The notes under the pieces are model-generated. The model ran no database searches. It saw only the letters and a list, made by a program, of their open reading frames with translations, and was not told where the DNA came from. From an uncultured Eubacteriales bacterium (lineage in GTDB: Bacteria > Bacillota > Clostridia > Oscillospirales > CAG-272): a stretch of 64,000 nucleotides of DNA. How positions within the stretch are numbered: the first letter of the stretch is position 1; each line of letters opens with the position of its first letter. The translations under genes were made by a program, and so were the position numbers. Shown here in pieces: positions 25,749 to 33,418 of the stretch. The stretch covers positions 66,497 to 130,496 of the forward strand of contig URDX01000004.1 in assembly GCA_900546695.1 (NCBI GenBank), in the 5' to 3' direction.

Positions 25749-26375
25749 TTATTTCGAGTAAAGCTCGACGATAAGGTGCTCCTCGAACGGGAAGTCAACG
25801 TCGTCTCTCTTGGGCAGATCCTTGACGGTTGCGCGAACATTCTCGCGATCAACCTCAAGCCACTTCGGAGAGGTTGCGGAAGCAAAGCCCTCAACAAGCT
25901 CCTTAATGCGTGCGCTCTTACGGCTCTCCTCACGAAGAGTGATAACATCGCCGACCTTGAGAAGCATGGAAGGAATGTTTGCCTTCTTGCCGTTTACGCG
26001 GAAGTGTCCGTGAAGCACGAGCTGACGGCACTCGCGGCGGCTGCCTGCAAAGCCCATTCTGTAAATTACGTTGTCGAAGCGGCGCTCAAGCAGAGAAAGA
26101 AGGTTTTCACCCGTTACACCCTCGGAACGGTCAGCCTTTACGAAGTAGCTCTTGAACTGCTTCTCCTGAACGCCGTAGTATCTCTTTGCTCTCTGCTTCT
26201 CGCGAAGCTGCATGCCGTATTCTCCCTCTTTCTTTCTTGCGGCACCGTGCTGACCGGGAGCGGTCGGACGGCGGTCAAGTGCGCACTTACCGGTAGTGCA
26301 GCGCTCACCCTTAAGAAAGAGCTTCTTACCCTCCCTGCGGCAGAGTCTGCAAGCAGGTCCTGTATATCTTGCCAT
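25749..26375 (-). CDS. rpsD: 30S ribosomal protein S4
   Basis: The 208-residue S4 is the primary 16S rRNA-binding assembly protein. It begins MARYTGPACRLCRREG and contains the S4 RNA-binding domain (ERRFDNVIYRMGFAGSRRECRQLV, about residues 92-115; HFRVNGKKANIPS). The N-terminal CRLCRREG keeps two Cys of the zinc-type motif, but a full four-Cys set is not evident. In many Firmicutes S4 represses its own synthesis; no S4 leader was searched for here. Confidence 0.98.
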   Translation of the reverse strand: MARYTGPACRLCRREGKKLFLKGERCTTGKCALDRRPTAPGQHGAARKKEGEYGMQLREKQRAKRYYGVQEKQFKSYFVKADRSEGVTGENLLSLLERRFDNVIYRMGFAGSRRECRQLVLHGHFRVNGKKANIPSMLLKVGDVITLREESRKSARIKELVEGFASATSPKWLEVDRENVRATVKDLPKRDDVDFPFEEHLIVELYSK

Positions 26376-26407
26376 TTTAATATCCTCCTACAAATTACGA
26401 CAGTCGA

Positions 26408-26803
26408 TCAGACACGTCTTCTCTTGGGGGGTCTGCAGCCGTTATGCGGGATAGGTGTTACATCCTTGATAAGGCTGATGTCCAGACCAGCAGTCTGAAG
26501 CGCGCGGATTGCGGACTCACGTCCCGATCCGGGTCCCTTAACGTAAACCTCAACGGTCTTCATGCCGTGATCTACAGCCTTCTTTGCAGCTGCCTCGGAA
26601 GCGCTCTGTGCTGCGAAGGGAGTGCTCTTACGGGAGCCCTTGAAGCCCATCTCGCCTGCAGATGCCCAGGATACGGCGTTGCCGTGAGTATCGGTGATCG
26701 TAACGATCGTGTTGTTGAATGTAGCACTGATATGCGCTGCTCCGCGCTCGATATTCTTTTTCTCGCGGCGTTTCTTGACTACCTTTTTAGCTACCTTTGC
26801 CAT
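26408..26803 (-). CDS. rpsK: 30S ribosomal protein S11
   Basis: The 131-residue protein has a strongly basic N-terminus (MAKVAKKVVKKRREKKN). Conserved S11 motifs are AHISATFNNTIVTITD, GFKGSRKSTPFAAQ and the C-terminal DVTPIPHNGCRPPKRRRV. S11 shapes the platform of the 30S subunit. It lies between rpsM and rpsD with normal short spacing. Confidence 0.98.
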   Translation of the reverse strand: MAKVAKKVVKKRREKKNIERGAAHISATFNNTIVTITDTHGNAVSWASAGEMGFKGSRKSTPFAAQSASEAAAKKAVDHGMKTVEVYVKGPGSGRESAIRALQTAGLDISLIKDVTPIPHNGCRPPKRRRV

Positions 26804-26821
26804 CTGTACTCATTCACTCCT

Positions 26822-27190
26822 TTACTTCTTCTTATTCGCAATAGTCTTCGCAGGACCCTTGCGTGTTCTTGCGTTTGTCTTAGTGCGCTGACCTCTGACG
26901 GGCAGACCCTTGCGATGACGGATACCACGGTAGCAGTTAATCTCTACCATGCGCTTGATGTCGAATGCAACATCGCGGCGGAGGTCACCCTCTACCTTGT
27001 AGTTTGCTTCGATTTCCTCACGGAGCTTTGCGATCTGCTCCTCGGTGAGTGCCTGAGCGCGGGTGTCCGGATCGATGCCTGTCTTTGCAAGTATCTGATT
27101 CGCAGTGCTGCGACCTATACCGTAGATATAGGTAAGGGCGATCTCAATGCGCTTTCCGTTCGGAATATCTACGCCTGCAATACGTGCCAT
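26822..27190 (-). CDS. rpsM: 30S ribosomal protein S13
   Basis: The 122-residue protein begins MARIAGVDIPNGKRIEIALTY-like and has the helix-two-turn-helix segment YGIGRSTANQIL and the C-terminal basic tail RGLPVRGQRTKTNARTRKGP-type that contacts tRNA at the P site. Standard place after rpmJ. Confidence 0.98.
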   Translation of the reverse strand: MARIAGVDIPNGKRIEIALTYIYGIGRSTANQILAKTGIDPDTRAQALTEEQIAKLREEIEANYKVEGDLRRDVAFDIKRMVEINCYRGIRHRKGLPVRGQRTKTNARTRKGPAKTIANKKK

Positions 27191-27223
27191 CTTATTTCTT
27201 CACTCCTTTTGACCCGACAGGAA

Positions 27224-27337
27224 TCAGCCCTGTCTCTGTTTGTGTTTCGGATTCTCGCATATCACCATGATCTTGCCGTGGCGACGGATAATCTTACATT
27301 TATCGCATATCTTTTTAACGGAAGGTTTAACTTTCAT
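27224..27337 (-). CDS. rpmJ: 50S ribosomal protein L36
   Basis: A 37-residue gene too short for most gene finders. It starts at the ATG at 27337 with MKVKPSVKKICDKCKIIRR and continues with HGKIMVICENPKHKQRQG. The C-x2-C-x12-C-x4-H zinc motif is intact (Cys 11, 14 and 27, His 32), so it is the zinc-dependent (C+) form of L36. It begins one base after the infA stop and lies 33 bp before rpsM. Confidence 0.97.
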   Translation of the reverse strand: MKVKPSVKKICDKCKIIRRHGKIMVICENPKHKQRQG

Positions 27338-27338
27338 T

Positions 27339-27575
27339 TCAATTACCGTTCCTTTCTGCCTTGGTACGCCATGTGATCCGTCCCTTGGTAAGGTCGTAAA
27401 CCGATACCTCTACCGTGACCTTATCACCGGGCAGTATCCAAATATAATTCATTCTTAGCTTACCGGAAATACGTGCTGAAACGATATGTCCGTTGGGCAG
27501 CTGGACCTTGAAGGTCGCATTGGGCATGGATTCGATTACCGTGCCTTCAAATTCGAGAATATCATCCTTAGCCAG
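27339..27575 (-). CDS. infA: Translation initiation factor IF-1, probable CTG start
   Basis: IF-1 blocks the ribosomal A site during initiation. The conserved protein normally starts MAKDD. Here the corresponding codon at 27575 is CTG (then AKDDILEFEGTVIESMP), six bases after a perfect AGGAGGG at 27581-27587. A TTG at 27593 is in frame but lies before that ribosome-binding site. The product is about 78 residues, with the OB-fold elements SGKLRMNYIWILPGDKV and YDLTKGRITWR intact plus about six extra C-terminal residues. The KOW/L14e-type RNA-binding gene often found between map and infA in Clostridia is absent; instead the upstream spacer has two GC hairpins. Confidence 0.93.
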   Translation of the reverse strand: MAKDDILEFEGTVIESMPNATFKVQLPNGHIVSARISGKLRMNYIWILPGDKVTVEVSVYDLTKGRITWRTKAERNGN

Positions 27576-27593
27576 AACAATCCCTCCTGTCAA

Positions 27594-27680
27594 TACTGTA
27601 TTTTGGTCTTTTTACGTCTTGGCTCTGCCGCAGCCGCGGCAGCTTCCGCCTCTCGGCGGTGATGGAATATTCTAAGTCAA
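27594..27680 (-). promoter_or_regulatory. Hairpin-bearing spacer upstream of infA
   Basis: On the minus strand, CCGCC-GAGA-GGCGG and CTGCCGC-GGCT-GCGGCAG sit in tandem between the map stop and the infA ribosome-binding site. They could protect the message or tune infA translation. No promoter was recognised here. Confidence 0.5.
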
Positions 27681-28484
27681 TCACCTGTCGAAGGTAAGCG
27701 GAGCGGCGCCGTACTCGACAAAGTCGGGCACGTCGATCGCGTCCAGTATAATAATACCGTCCTCGGCGAATGCAATAGAGTGTTCGTAGTGAGCGGCGAG
27801 CCCGCCGTCGGCTGTCTTTACGGTCCAGCCGTCGCTTAGCTCTCTCACCTCGTATGTTCCCGTACAAACCATCGGCTCTACCGCTATAGTCATTCCGCGG
27901 AGGAGGCGCGGACCTCTTCCGGGGTGACCGTAGTTCGGTACATCCGGCGCCTCGTGAAGCTCGCGCCCCACACCGTGACCGACGTATCTTCTCACGGTGG
28001 AGAAGCCGTTCTCGGTAACGTAGCCGTCGACGGCGGCACCGATATCTCCGATTCTGCCGCCGTTTACGGTGGCAGCGGCGATACCGCGCCAGAAGGAATT
28101 CTTTGTTACGGAAATAAGCCTTGCAGCCTCATCGGAGACCTCGCCGACCGCAAAGGTCGCGGCGCTGTCGCCGGTATAGCCCTTGTAAAAAGCTCCGACA
28201 TCGATTTTAACGATGTCCCCCTCCTTCAGTATCTTATCAACAGAGGGTATTCCGTGGATAACTTCGTCATTTACAGAGACACATGCACTGCCGGGAAATC
28301 CGCCGTAACCGAGAAATGTGGGCTTTGCCCCGCACTTCTCGATATAGCGGCGAATGACAGTGTCTATCTGATGGGTCGATACGCCGGGCTTTGCAGCCTC
28401 GCCGCCCGCCAGAAGTGCCTCACCGGTAATCTTTCCGGCATCTCTCATACGAGAGATCTGTGCTTTATTTTTCAGAGTTATCAT
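27681..28484 (-). CDS. map: Type I methionine aminopeptidase
   Basis: The protein has about 267 residues from MITLKNKAQISRMRDAG (start 28484). It removes the N-terminal Met of nascent proteins. The pita-bread fold metal ligands are recognisable: Asp in IVKIDVGAFYKGYTGDSAATF, His in GHGVGRELHEAPDVPNYG, Glu in GMTIAVEPMV and Glu in YEHSIAF. The insertion and overall length are typical. The frame is open to 28532 but the usual MI(T/K)-like start is used. It lies between adk and infA. Confidence 0.96.
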   Translation of the reverse strand: MITLKNKAQISRMRDAGKITGEALLAGGEAAKPGVSTHQIDTVIRRYIEKCGAKPTFLGYGGFPGSACVSVNDEVIHGIPSVDKILKEGDIVKIDVGAFYKGYTGDSAATFAVGEVSDEAARLISVTKNSFWRGIAAATVNGGRIGDIGAAVDGYVTENGFSTVRRYVGHGVGRELHEAPDVPNYGHPGRGPRLLRGMTIAVEPMVCTGTYEVRELSDGWTVKTADGGLAAHYEHSIAFAEDGIIILDAIDVPDFVEYGAAPLTFDR

Positions 28485-28512
28485 CGAACAATCGACCTCT
28501 AAAGGAGAGCCT

Positions 28513-29145
28513 TCAGTCGGCAAGGGCGGCAAGAGTCAGCTTTGTAGTATCGGCTACCTCTTCCTGTCCTATTACCGTTCTGAGCTTGCCCTTCTTTTCA
28601 TAGTAACCCTTAAGGGGCTCGGTCTGCTCATGATAAACCTTGAGGCGGTCGAGAACCACCTCGGGGCTGTCGTCGCGTCGGATGGCAAGCGCCTCGTAGC
28701 AGGCATCGCATATGCCCTCAGCCTTCGGCTTCTTCCACTCCGTATGGTAGGAAGCGCCGCAGGAGGGACATACCCTGCGCCCGCTCATGCGCTCGACTAT
28801 CGCCTCGTCGGATACCTCGATGCTGACCACGCGGTCGATCTCAACGCCCATAGCGTCGAGAGCCTCCGCCTGCGGTACGGTGCGGGGGAATCCGTCAAGG
28901 ATAAAGCCGTCCTTGCAATCATCCTTTGCGAGTCTCTCTTTGATAATGCCTATCACAACCTCGTCGGGAACGAGCTTGCCTGCCTCGGTATAAGACTTGG
29001 CAGCCCTGCCCATCTCGGTTCCGGTCTTGATGGCTTCTCTTATAATAGCTCCGGTAGAGATCGCGGGGATCTTATAGGTCTCGCTGACTATCTCCGCCTG
29101 TGTGCCCTTACCGGCGCCGGGTGCGCCTAAAAATATAATCTTCAT
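28513..29145 (-). CDS. adk: Adenylate kinase
   Basis: The 210-residue protein starts MKIIFLGAPGAGKGTQAE (P-loop). AMP-binding residues are in ISTGAIIREAIKTGTEMG, and DGFPRTVPQAEAL is conserved. The LID domain carries a structural zinc site C-P-S-C (CPSCGASYHTEW) and C-D-A-C, as in many Gram-positive enzymes. The start at 29145 follows GAGGG. Located between secY and map, the standard spc-operon place. Confidence 0.97.
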   Translation of the reverse strand: MKIIFLGAPGAGKGTQAEIVSETYKIPAISTGAIIREAIKTGTEMGRAAKSYTEAGKLVPDEVVIGIIKERLAKDDCKDGFILDGFPRTVPQAEALDAMGVEIDRVVSIEVSDEAIVERMSGRRVCPSCGASYHTEWKKPKAEGICDACYEALAIRRDDSPEVVLDRLKVYHEQTEPLKGYYEKKGKLRTVIGQEEVADTTKLTLAALAD

Positions 29146-29164
29146 CTTATTTACCCTCACGACA

Positions 29165-30466
29165 TCAGTCAAGGAAGCCCTTGTAATGTCTCATCGTCAT
29201 CTGTGCCTCAAGCTCGGTAACGGTCTCAAGAGCAACACCGACGATAATCAGCAGCGAAGAGCCGCCGAACGCGATACTGCCTACGCTCGAACCGGAGACA
29301 AGGTTAACGATGATCGGGAGTACGGCGACGATGTCAAGGAACAGCGCGCCGATAAGAGTGATCCTGCCGCGTACCTTTCTGATGTACTCAACCGTGGGTC
29401 TGCCGGGACGGATGCCTCTGATGGAGCCGCCGTTCTTCTGGAGGTTGTTAGCGACCTCGACCGGATTGAACGAGATCTCAACATAGAAGTAAGCGAATGC
29501 AATGATCAGAAGGAACATCGCAATCGGGTAGAACCAGGAATTGTACGAGAAAAAGTTAACGATATGATCCCATACGCTGCCTTCCGTAGGCTTAATGATA
29601 AGCGCAAGAGTGGTCGGCAGAGAGATGATCGAGCTGGCGAAAATGATAGGCATAACGCCGGACATATTCAGCTTGATCGGCAGATAAGAGGACTGACCGC
29701 CGTACATCTTACGGCCGACGACCTTCTTAGCATACTGTACGGGGATACGTCTCTCACTGTTGGTAACGAAGACAACAAATACAACGATGACGAGCGATGC
29801 AATGATGATAGCCTCACCTGCAACGATATACCACGGACGACCGCTTACGAAGAAGCTGTAGAGCATGGATACGATGCGGGGGGTGCTGGAAAGGATGTTT
29901 GCGAAGAGGATGAGCGAGATACCGTTTCCGATACCGAACTCATTGATCTTCTCAGCCATCCACATTACAAGCGCGGAGCCTGCGGAATAGCACGCGATGA
30001 TTACGAGCGCAGCAAGCACCTTCTGCCCCTGAGAGGACATGCTGATAAGAGCGCCGGTGGACTTGATGTACGCATAGTATCCGTAAGCGGTGACAAGACC
30101 GAGACCGACGGTGACGTAACGGGTAATTGTTGTAATCTTCTTTCTGCCCTCCTCGCCCTGACTCTGCAGTCTTTCGAGAGCAGGGATGGCGATGGTGAGC
30201 AGCTGCATAACGATGGAAGCCGTGATATACGGTTGGACAGACAATGCAAACAGTGTTGCACGCGAGAATGCCTCACCTGACATGATGTTCAGGTACTGGA
30301 AGATAGATCCGCTCGCCGAATTAAAGGTCTCGGCAAGAGTGTCCGAGTTTACGAACGGAACGGGAATAACCGCACCGAGACGGTAAACAAGGAGGATCAT
30401 AACTACGAACAACATCTTCTTTCGGAGATCGGGGATCTTGAAAGCGTTGACTATCGTCTTAAACAC
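29165..30466 (-). CDS. secY: Preprotein translocase channel subunit SecY
   Basis: This 433-residue, ten-transmembrane protein forms the Sec channel with SecE and SecG. The start is MFKTIVNAFKIPDLRKKML. Typical segments are VPFVNSDTLAE, 'FALSVQPYITASIVMQLLTI', a cytoplasmic loop with ERRIPVQYAKKVVGRK, GVMPIIFASSI and the C-terminal MRHYKGFLD. The start lies one base after the rplO stop. Confidence 0.98.
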   Translation of the reverse strand: MFKTIVNAFKIPDLRKKMLFVVMILLVYRLGAVIPVPFVNSDTLAETFNSASGSIFQYLNIMSGEAFSRATLFALSVQPYITASIVMQLLTIAIPALERLQSQGEEGRKKITTITRYVTVGLGLVTAYGYYAYIKSTGALISMSSQGQKVLAALVIIACYSAGSALVMWMAEKINEFGIGNGISLILFANILSSTPRIVSMLYSFFVSGRPWYIVAGEAIIIASLVIVVFVVFVTNSERRIPVQYAKKVVGRKMYGGQSSYLPIKLNMSGVMPIIFASSIISLPTTLALIIKPTEGSVWDHIVNFFSYNSWFYPIAMFLLIIAFAYFYVEISFNPVEVANNLQKNGGSIRGIRPGRPTVEYIRKVRGRITLIGALFLDIVAVLPIIVNLVSGSSVGSIAFGGSSLLIIVGVALETVTELEAQMTMRHYKGFLD

Positions 30467-30467
30467 G

Positions 30468-30908
30468 TCAGTCCACCTCAGCCTTTCCGCCTACCGCCTC
30501 AATCTTTTCCTTAGCGGAAGCTGTGAAGCGGTTGGCTTTTACGGTGAGCTTCTTGGTGAGCTCGCCGTTGCCGAGGATCTTAAGACCGTCCATAGGATCG
30601 GTGATAAGGCGGCGCTCGAGAAGTGCTGCCTCGTCAACTACTGCGCCGTCCTCAAACTCGTTGAGTGCTGCAACATTGACAATTGCATAGTTTACGGCGA
30701 AGTGGTTCCTGAAGCCTCTCTTCGGAAGTCGTCTGTAAAGCGGGATCTGACCGCCCTCAAAGCCGGGGCGTACTCCGCCGCCGGAACGGGCGTTCTGTCC
30801 CTTATGACCTTTACCGGAGGTCTTTCCGTTGCCGGAACCGGGACCTCTGCCTACACGGAAGGCTGCCTTTACCGAGCCTTGGGCAGGCGAAAGTTCATGG
30901 AGTTTCAT
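30468..30908 (-). CDS. rplO: 50S ribosomal protein L15
   Basis: The 146-residue protein starts MKLHELSPAQGSVKAAFRVG and has the glycine-rich basic N-terminal segment (GRGPGSGNGKTSGKGHKGQ, then ARSGGGVRPGFEGGQ) and the C-terminal SAKEKIEAVGGKAEV. L15 is a late-assembly 23S-binding protein. A 102-bp spacer with hairpins separates it from rpmD, longer than usual. Confidence 0.98.
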   Translation of the reverse strand: MKLHELSPAQGSVKAAFRVGRGPGSGNGKTSGKGHKGQNARSGGGVRPGFEGGQIPLYRRLPKRGFRNHFAVNYAIVNVAALNEFEDGAVVDEAALLERRLITDPMDGLKILGNGELTKKLTVKANRFTASAKEKIEAVGGKAEVD

Positions 30909-31010
30909 TTGAACATTCCTTTCTGTGTCGGAGGAATTGCGCCGACGTATGTCCGCGCTGCGCCGTCGCGCGGCGCTCCCTCCTTATTATAAAGCATATA
31001 CCGAGTCTGA
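30909..31010 (-). promoter_or_regulatory. Hairpin-bearing intercistronic spacer rpmD|rplO
   Basis: On the minus strand GTCGG pairs with CCGAC and GCGCC with GGCGC (around 30921-30980), between the rpmD stop and the rplO ribosome-binding site. Nearly all other junctions in the operon are under 30 bp. Confidence 0.5.
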
Positions 31011-31193
31011 TTACTCAGCAGAGTCAACCTTTACGAGATGACCGATTCTTGCGAGCTTACCGTCAAGTACGCTGCCTGCCTCGTGAACGATGCTGTCGCC
31101 GATCTTGCGCAGACCGAGCGACTCAGCAGTGGACTTCTGGTTCGGCTTAGAACCGATCAGGCTCTTTGTGAGTGTAACCTTAACCTTACTCAT
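31011..31193 (-). CDS. rpmD: 50S ribosomal protein L30
   Basis: The 60-residue protein starts MSKVKVTLTKSLIGSKPNQK, contains GLRKIGDSIVHEAGSVLDGK and ends HLVKVDSAE. Standard position between rpsE and rplO. Confidence 0.97.
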   Translation of the reverse strand: MSKVKVTLTKSLIGSKPNQKSTAESLGLRKIGDSIVHEAGSVLDGKLARIGHLVKVDSAE

Positions 31194-31206
31194 TTTCGGT
31201 TCCTCC

Positions 31207-31719
31207 TTAGTTCTTCAGCGCCTGAGCAGAGATGCCGCGAGTTTTAGCGACCTCCTCTGCGGTGCGCAGCGATCTGAGTCCCTCAAATGTAGCCTTTACC
31301 ACGTTTGTAGGATTGTTCGAACGGAGACACTTAGCACGGATATTCTTGATACCTGCCATCTCCAGAACGCAACGGACCGTACCGCCTGCGATGATACCGG
31401 TACCTTCGGCAGCCGGCTTGATAAGTACCTTGCCTGCTCCGAACTCGCCGATAACCTCGTGCGGGATCGTAGTTCCCTTCAGGGAAACCTCTATAAGATT
31501 CTTCTTCGCGTCTTCGATACCCTTGCGGATAGCATCCGGTACCTCTGCCGCCTTTCCGAGACCGTAGCCGACATGGCCGTTCTTATCTCCGACAACCATG
31601 ATAGCTGTGAAGCGTGCGATACGACCGCCCTTAACTGTCTTGGAAACACGGTTCAAGGCAACGAGCTTCTCCTCAAGTTCGAATTCCAGCGAGGATGCGT
31701 CAATTCTTTTAGCCATCAC
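31207..31719 (-). CDS. rpsE: 30S ribosomal protein S5
   Basis: The 170-residue S5 contributes to decoding fidelity. The N-terminal double-stranded-RNA-binding-like domain contains VKGGRIARFTAIMVVGDKNG, then GYGLGKAAEVPDAIRKGIE, and the C-terminal domain has NPTNVVKATFEGLRSL. An ATG is followed by a second in-frame codon (MMAKRID); either is possible. Confidence 0.98.
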   Translation of the reverse strand: MMAKRIDASSLEFELEEKLVALNRVSKTVKGGRIARFTAIMVVGDKNGHVGYGLGKAAEVPDAIRKGIEDAKKNLIEVSLKGTTIPHEVIGEFGAGKVLIKPAAEGTGIIAGGTVRCVLEMAGIKNIRAKCLRSNNPTNVVKATFEGLRSLRTAEEVAKTRGISAQALKN

Positions 31720-31730
31720 TGTAACCTCCC

Positions 31731-32090
31731 TTAGAATTTGAGTCCGCCTTCGCGGGCGCCGTCTGCAAGCTCCTGTACTCTGCCGTGGTAGATATAACCA
31801 CCGCGGTCGAATACAACCGTCTCAATGCCCTTCTCAAGGGCACGCTTTGCAACAAGATTGCCGATCTTGCGAGCAGCAGCCTTGTTTCCGCCGTACTCGG
31901 TGAAGTCGCGCTCGACAGTGCTTGCACTTGCGAGGGTCTTACCGCTTACGTCGTCGATTACCTGAGCGTAAATGTTGCTATTGGAGCGGTAGACGCAGAG
32001 ACGCGGACGAGCCGCAGTGCCGGAGATCTTACCTCTGACTCTCTTGTGTCTAAGAATACGTCCAATATTGGAATCTTTTCTCATTATCAT
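31731..32090 (-). CDS. rplR: 50S ribosomal protein L18
   Basis: The 119-residue 5S rRNA-binding protein has a basic N-terminus (RHKRVRGKISGTAARPRLCV) and the conserved YAQVIDDVSGKTLASAST and FDRGGYIYHGRVQELADGAR. Confidence 0.98.
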   Translation of the reverse strand: MIMRKDSNIGRILRHKRVRGKISGTAARPRLCVYRSNSNIYAQVIDDVSGKTLASASTVERDFTEYGGNKAAARKIGNLVAKRALEKGIETVVFDRGGYIYHGRVQELADGAREGGLKF

Positions 32091-32110
32091 TTCTCAGCCA
32101 CTCCCTTCGC

Positions 32111-32650
32111 TTACTTACCGGACTTACCGGCCTTGCGGCGGATATGTTCACCGGCATACTTAACACCCTTGCCGAGGTACGGTTCGGGCGGACGGCAACC
32201 GCGGACAACCGCTGCGGTCTGGCCTACGAGCTGCTTGTCATAGCCCTTGACAATAACAGTGTTAGAGTCGGGGGTCTCGAAGGTGATTCCGTCGTGATCC
32301 TCGAAGGTGATGGGGTGCGAATAACCGAGATTGAGCGTGAGCGTCTTACCTGCCTTCTGGGCTCTGTAACCTACGCCTACGATCTCAAGCTTCTTCTCAT
32401 AGCCCTCGGATACACCGACGACCATGTTGTGGATAAGCGTTCTCGTAAGACCGTGAAGTGCACGGTCCTCCTTCTCGTCGGAAGGACGGCTGACAGTCAG
32501 CGTGTTTCCCTCCTGAGAGATAACCATTCTGGAATTAAAGGTCTGTGTGAGAGTTCCGAGCTTTCCCTTTACGGTGACAACGTTGCCGTCGGCAACGGTA
32601 ACCTCGGTGCCGGCAGGGATCACAACAGGCATTCTACCAATTCTTGACAT
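32111..32650 (-). CDS. rplF: 50S ribosomal protein L6
   Basis: The 179-residue protein starts MSRIGRMPVVIPAGTEV and has two L6 repeats; the signature PEPYLGKGVKYAGEHIRRK is near the C-terminus. It lies at the base of the L7/L12 stalk. Confidence 0.98.
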   Translation of the reverse strand: MSRIGRMPVVIPAGTEVTVADGNVVTVKGKLGTLTQTFNSRMVISQEGNTLTVSRPSDEKEDRALHGLTRTLIHNMVVGVSEGYEKKLEIVGVGYRAQKAGKTLTLNLGYSHPITFEDHDGITFETPDSNTVIVKGYDKQLVGQTAAVVRGCRPPEPYLGKGVKYAGEHIRRKAGKSGK

Positions 32651-32672
32651 AATTCTGTTCCTCCCTTACCGA

Positions 32673-33068
32673 TTACCATACGAAAGCAAGAACCTCGCCG
32701 CCAACGTTAGCGTTGCGAGCCTGCTTATCGGTCATAATACCCTTGGACGTTGAGATGATTGCGATACCGAGTCCGTTCATAACCCTCGGCATATCCTCGC
32801 AGCTGGAATAGATGCGAAGACCGGGCTTGGATACACGGCGCAGACCCTGAATGGTCTTCTGCTTGCCGTTGTACTTGAGGGTGATTCTGATAACGCCCTG
32901 CTTGCCGTCGTCGATGACGGTGTAGCCCTTGATGTAGCCCTCGCTGAGAAGGATCTCCGCGATAGACTTCTTCATATTGGACGCAGGAACATCTACGGTC
33001 TCGTGCTTTGCATTGTTAGCATTACGGATTCTTGTAAGCATATCCGCAATTACATCTGACATTTGCAT
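32673..33068 (-). CDS. rpsH: 30S ribosomal protein S8
   Basis: The 131-residue protein starts MQMSDVIADMLTRIRNANNA and has the C-terminal S8 signature GLGIAIISTSKGIMTDKQAR. In E. coli S8 is the translational repressor of the spc operon. The 153-bp spacer just upstream, between rpsZ and rpsH, is packed with hairpins. Confidence 0.98.
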   Translation of the reverse strand: MQMSDVIADMLTRIRNANNAKHETVDVPASNMKKSIAEILLSEGYIKGYTVIDDGKQGVIRITLKYNGKQKTIQGLRRVSKPGLRIYSSCEDMPRVMNGLGIAIISTSKGIMTDKQARNANVGGEVLAFVW

Positions 33069-33221
33069 TTTATTTCCTCCTTAATGCAATGCCGACTGAG
33101 TCGGCTTGGTATCGGCGGTTAAAGCGGTGCGTACCGCTCTCCTTCCGATTAAGCTCCGGAAGCTTTTTTGCGTCGGATGCAGACTGTATTTCATCCGACA
33201 CCGTGTGCGGCAATCTGTCGA
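33069..33221 (-). promoter_or_regulatory. Hairpin-packed intercistronic spacer rpsZ|rpsH
   Basis: Four inverted repeats lie in 150 bp: GTCGGATG/CATCCGAC (33172-33179 with 33192-33199), AAGCT/AGCTT near 33151-33164, AGCGGT/ACCGCT (33123-33128 with 33133-33138), and GCCGACT/AGTCGGC (33091-33097 with 33099-33105). The rpsH ribosome-binding site follows the last. Candidate roles are translational control, mRNA processing or partial attenuation. Confidence 0.6.
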
Positions 33222-33407
33222 TTACCAGCTTGCCTTACGAACACCGGGAATGGCACCCTTGTAGGCAAGCTCGCGGAAGCAGATACGGCAGATGCCGTAC
33301 TTACGAAGATACGCGTGAGGACGACCGCAAATTTTGCAGCGGTTATATTCACGGGTAGAATACTTCTGTGTCTTCTGCTGCTTGAGAATCATTGATTTCT
33401 TAGCCAT
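33222..33407 (-). CDS. rpsZ: 30S ribosomal protein S14, zinc-type
   Basis: The 61-residue short S14 has the zinc site C-x2-C...C-x2-C (CKICGRPHAYLRKYGICRIC) and the C-terminal GAIPGVRKASW. This C+ form is the common type in Gram-positives. It lies between rplE and rpsH. Confidence 0.98.
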   Translation of the reverse strand: MAKKSMILKQQKTQKYSTREYNRCKICGRPHAYLRKYGICRICFRELAYKGAIPGVRKASW

Positions 33408-33418
33408 CGTGCTTCTCC

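Noticed and set aside
29102..30280. 392-codon open frame antisense to secY
   Set aside because: It is highly charged with no domain, and the opposite strand is an unambiguous secY.
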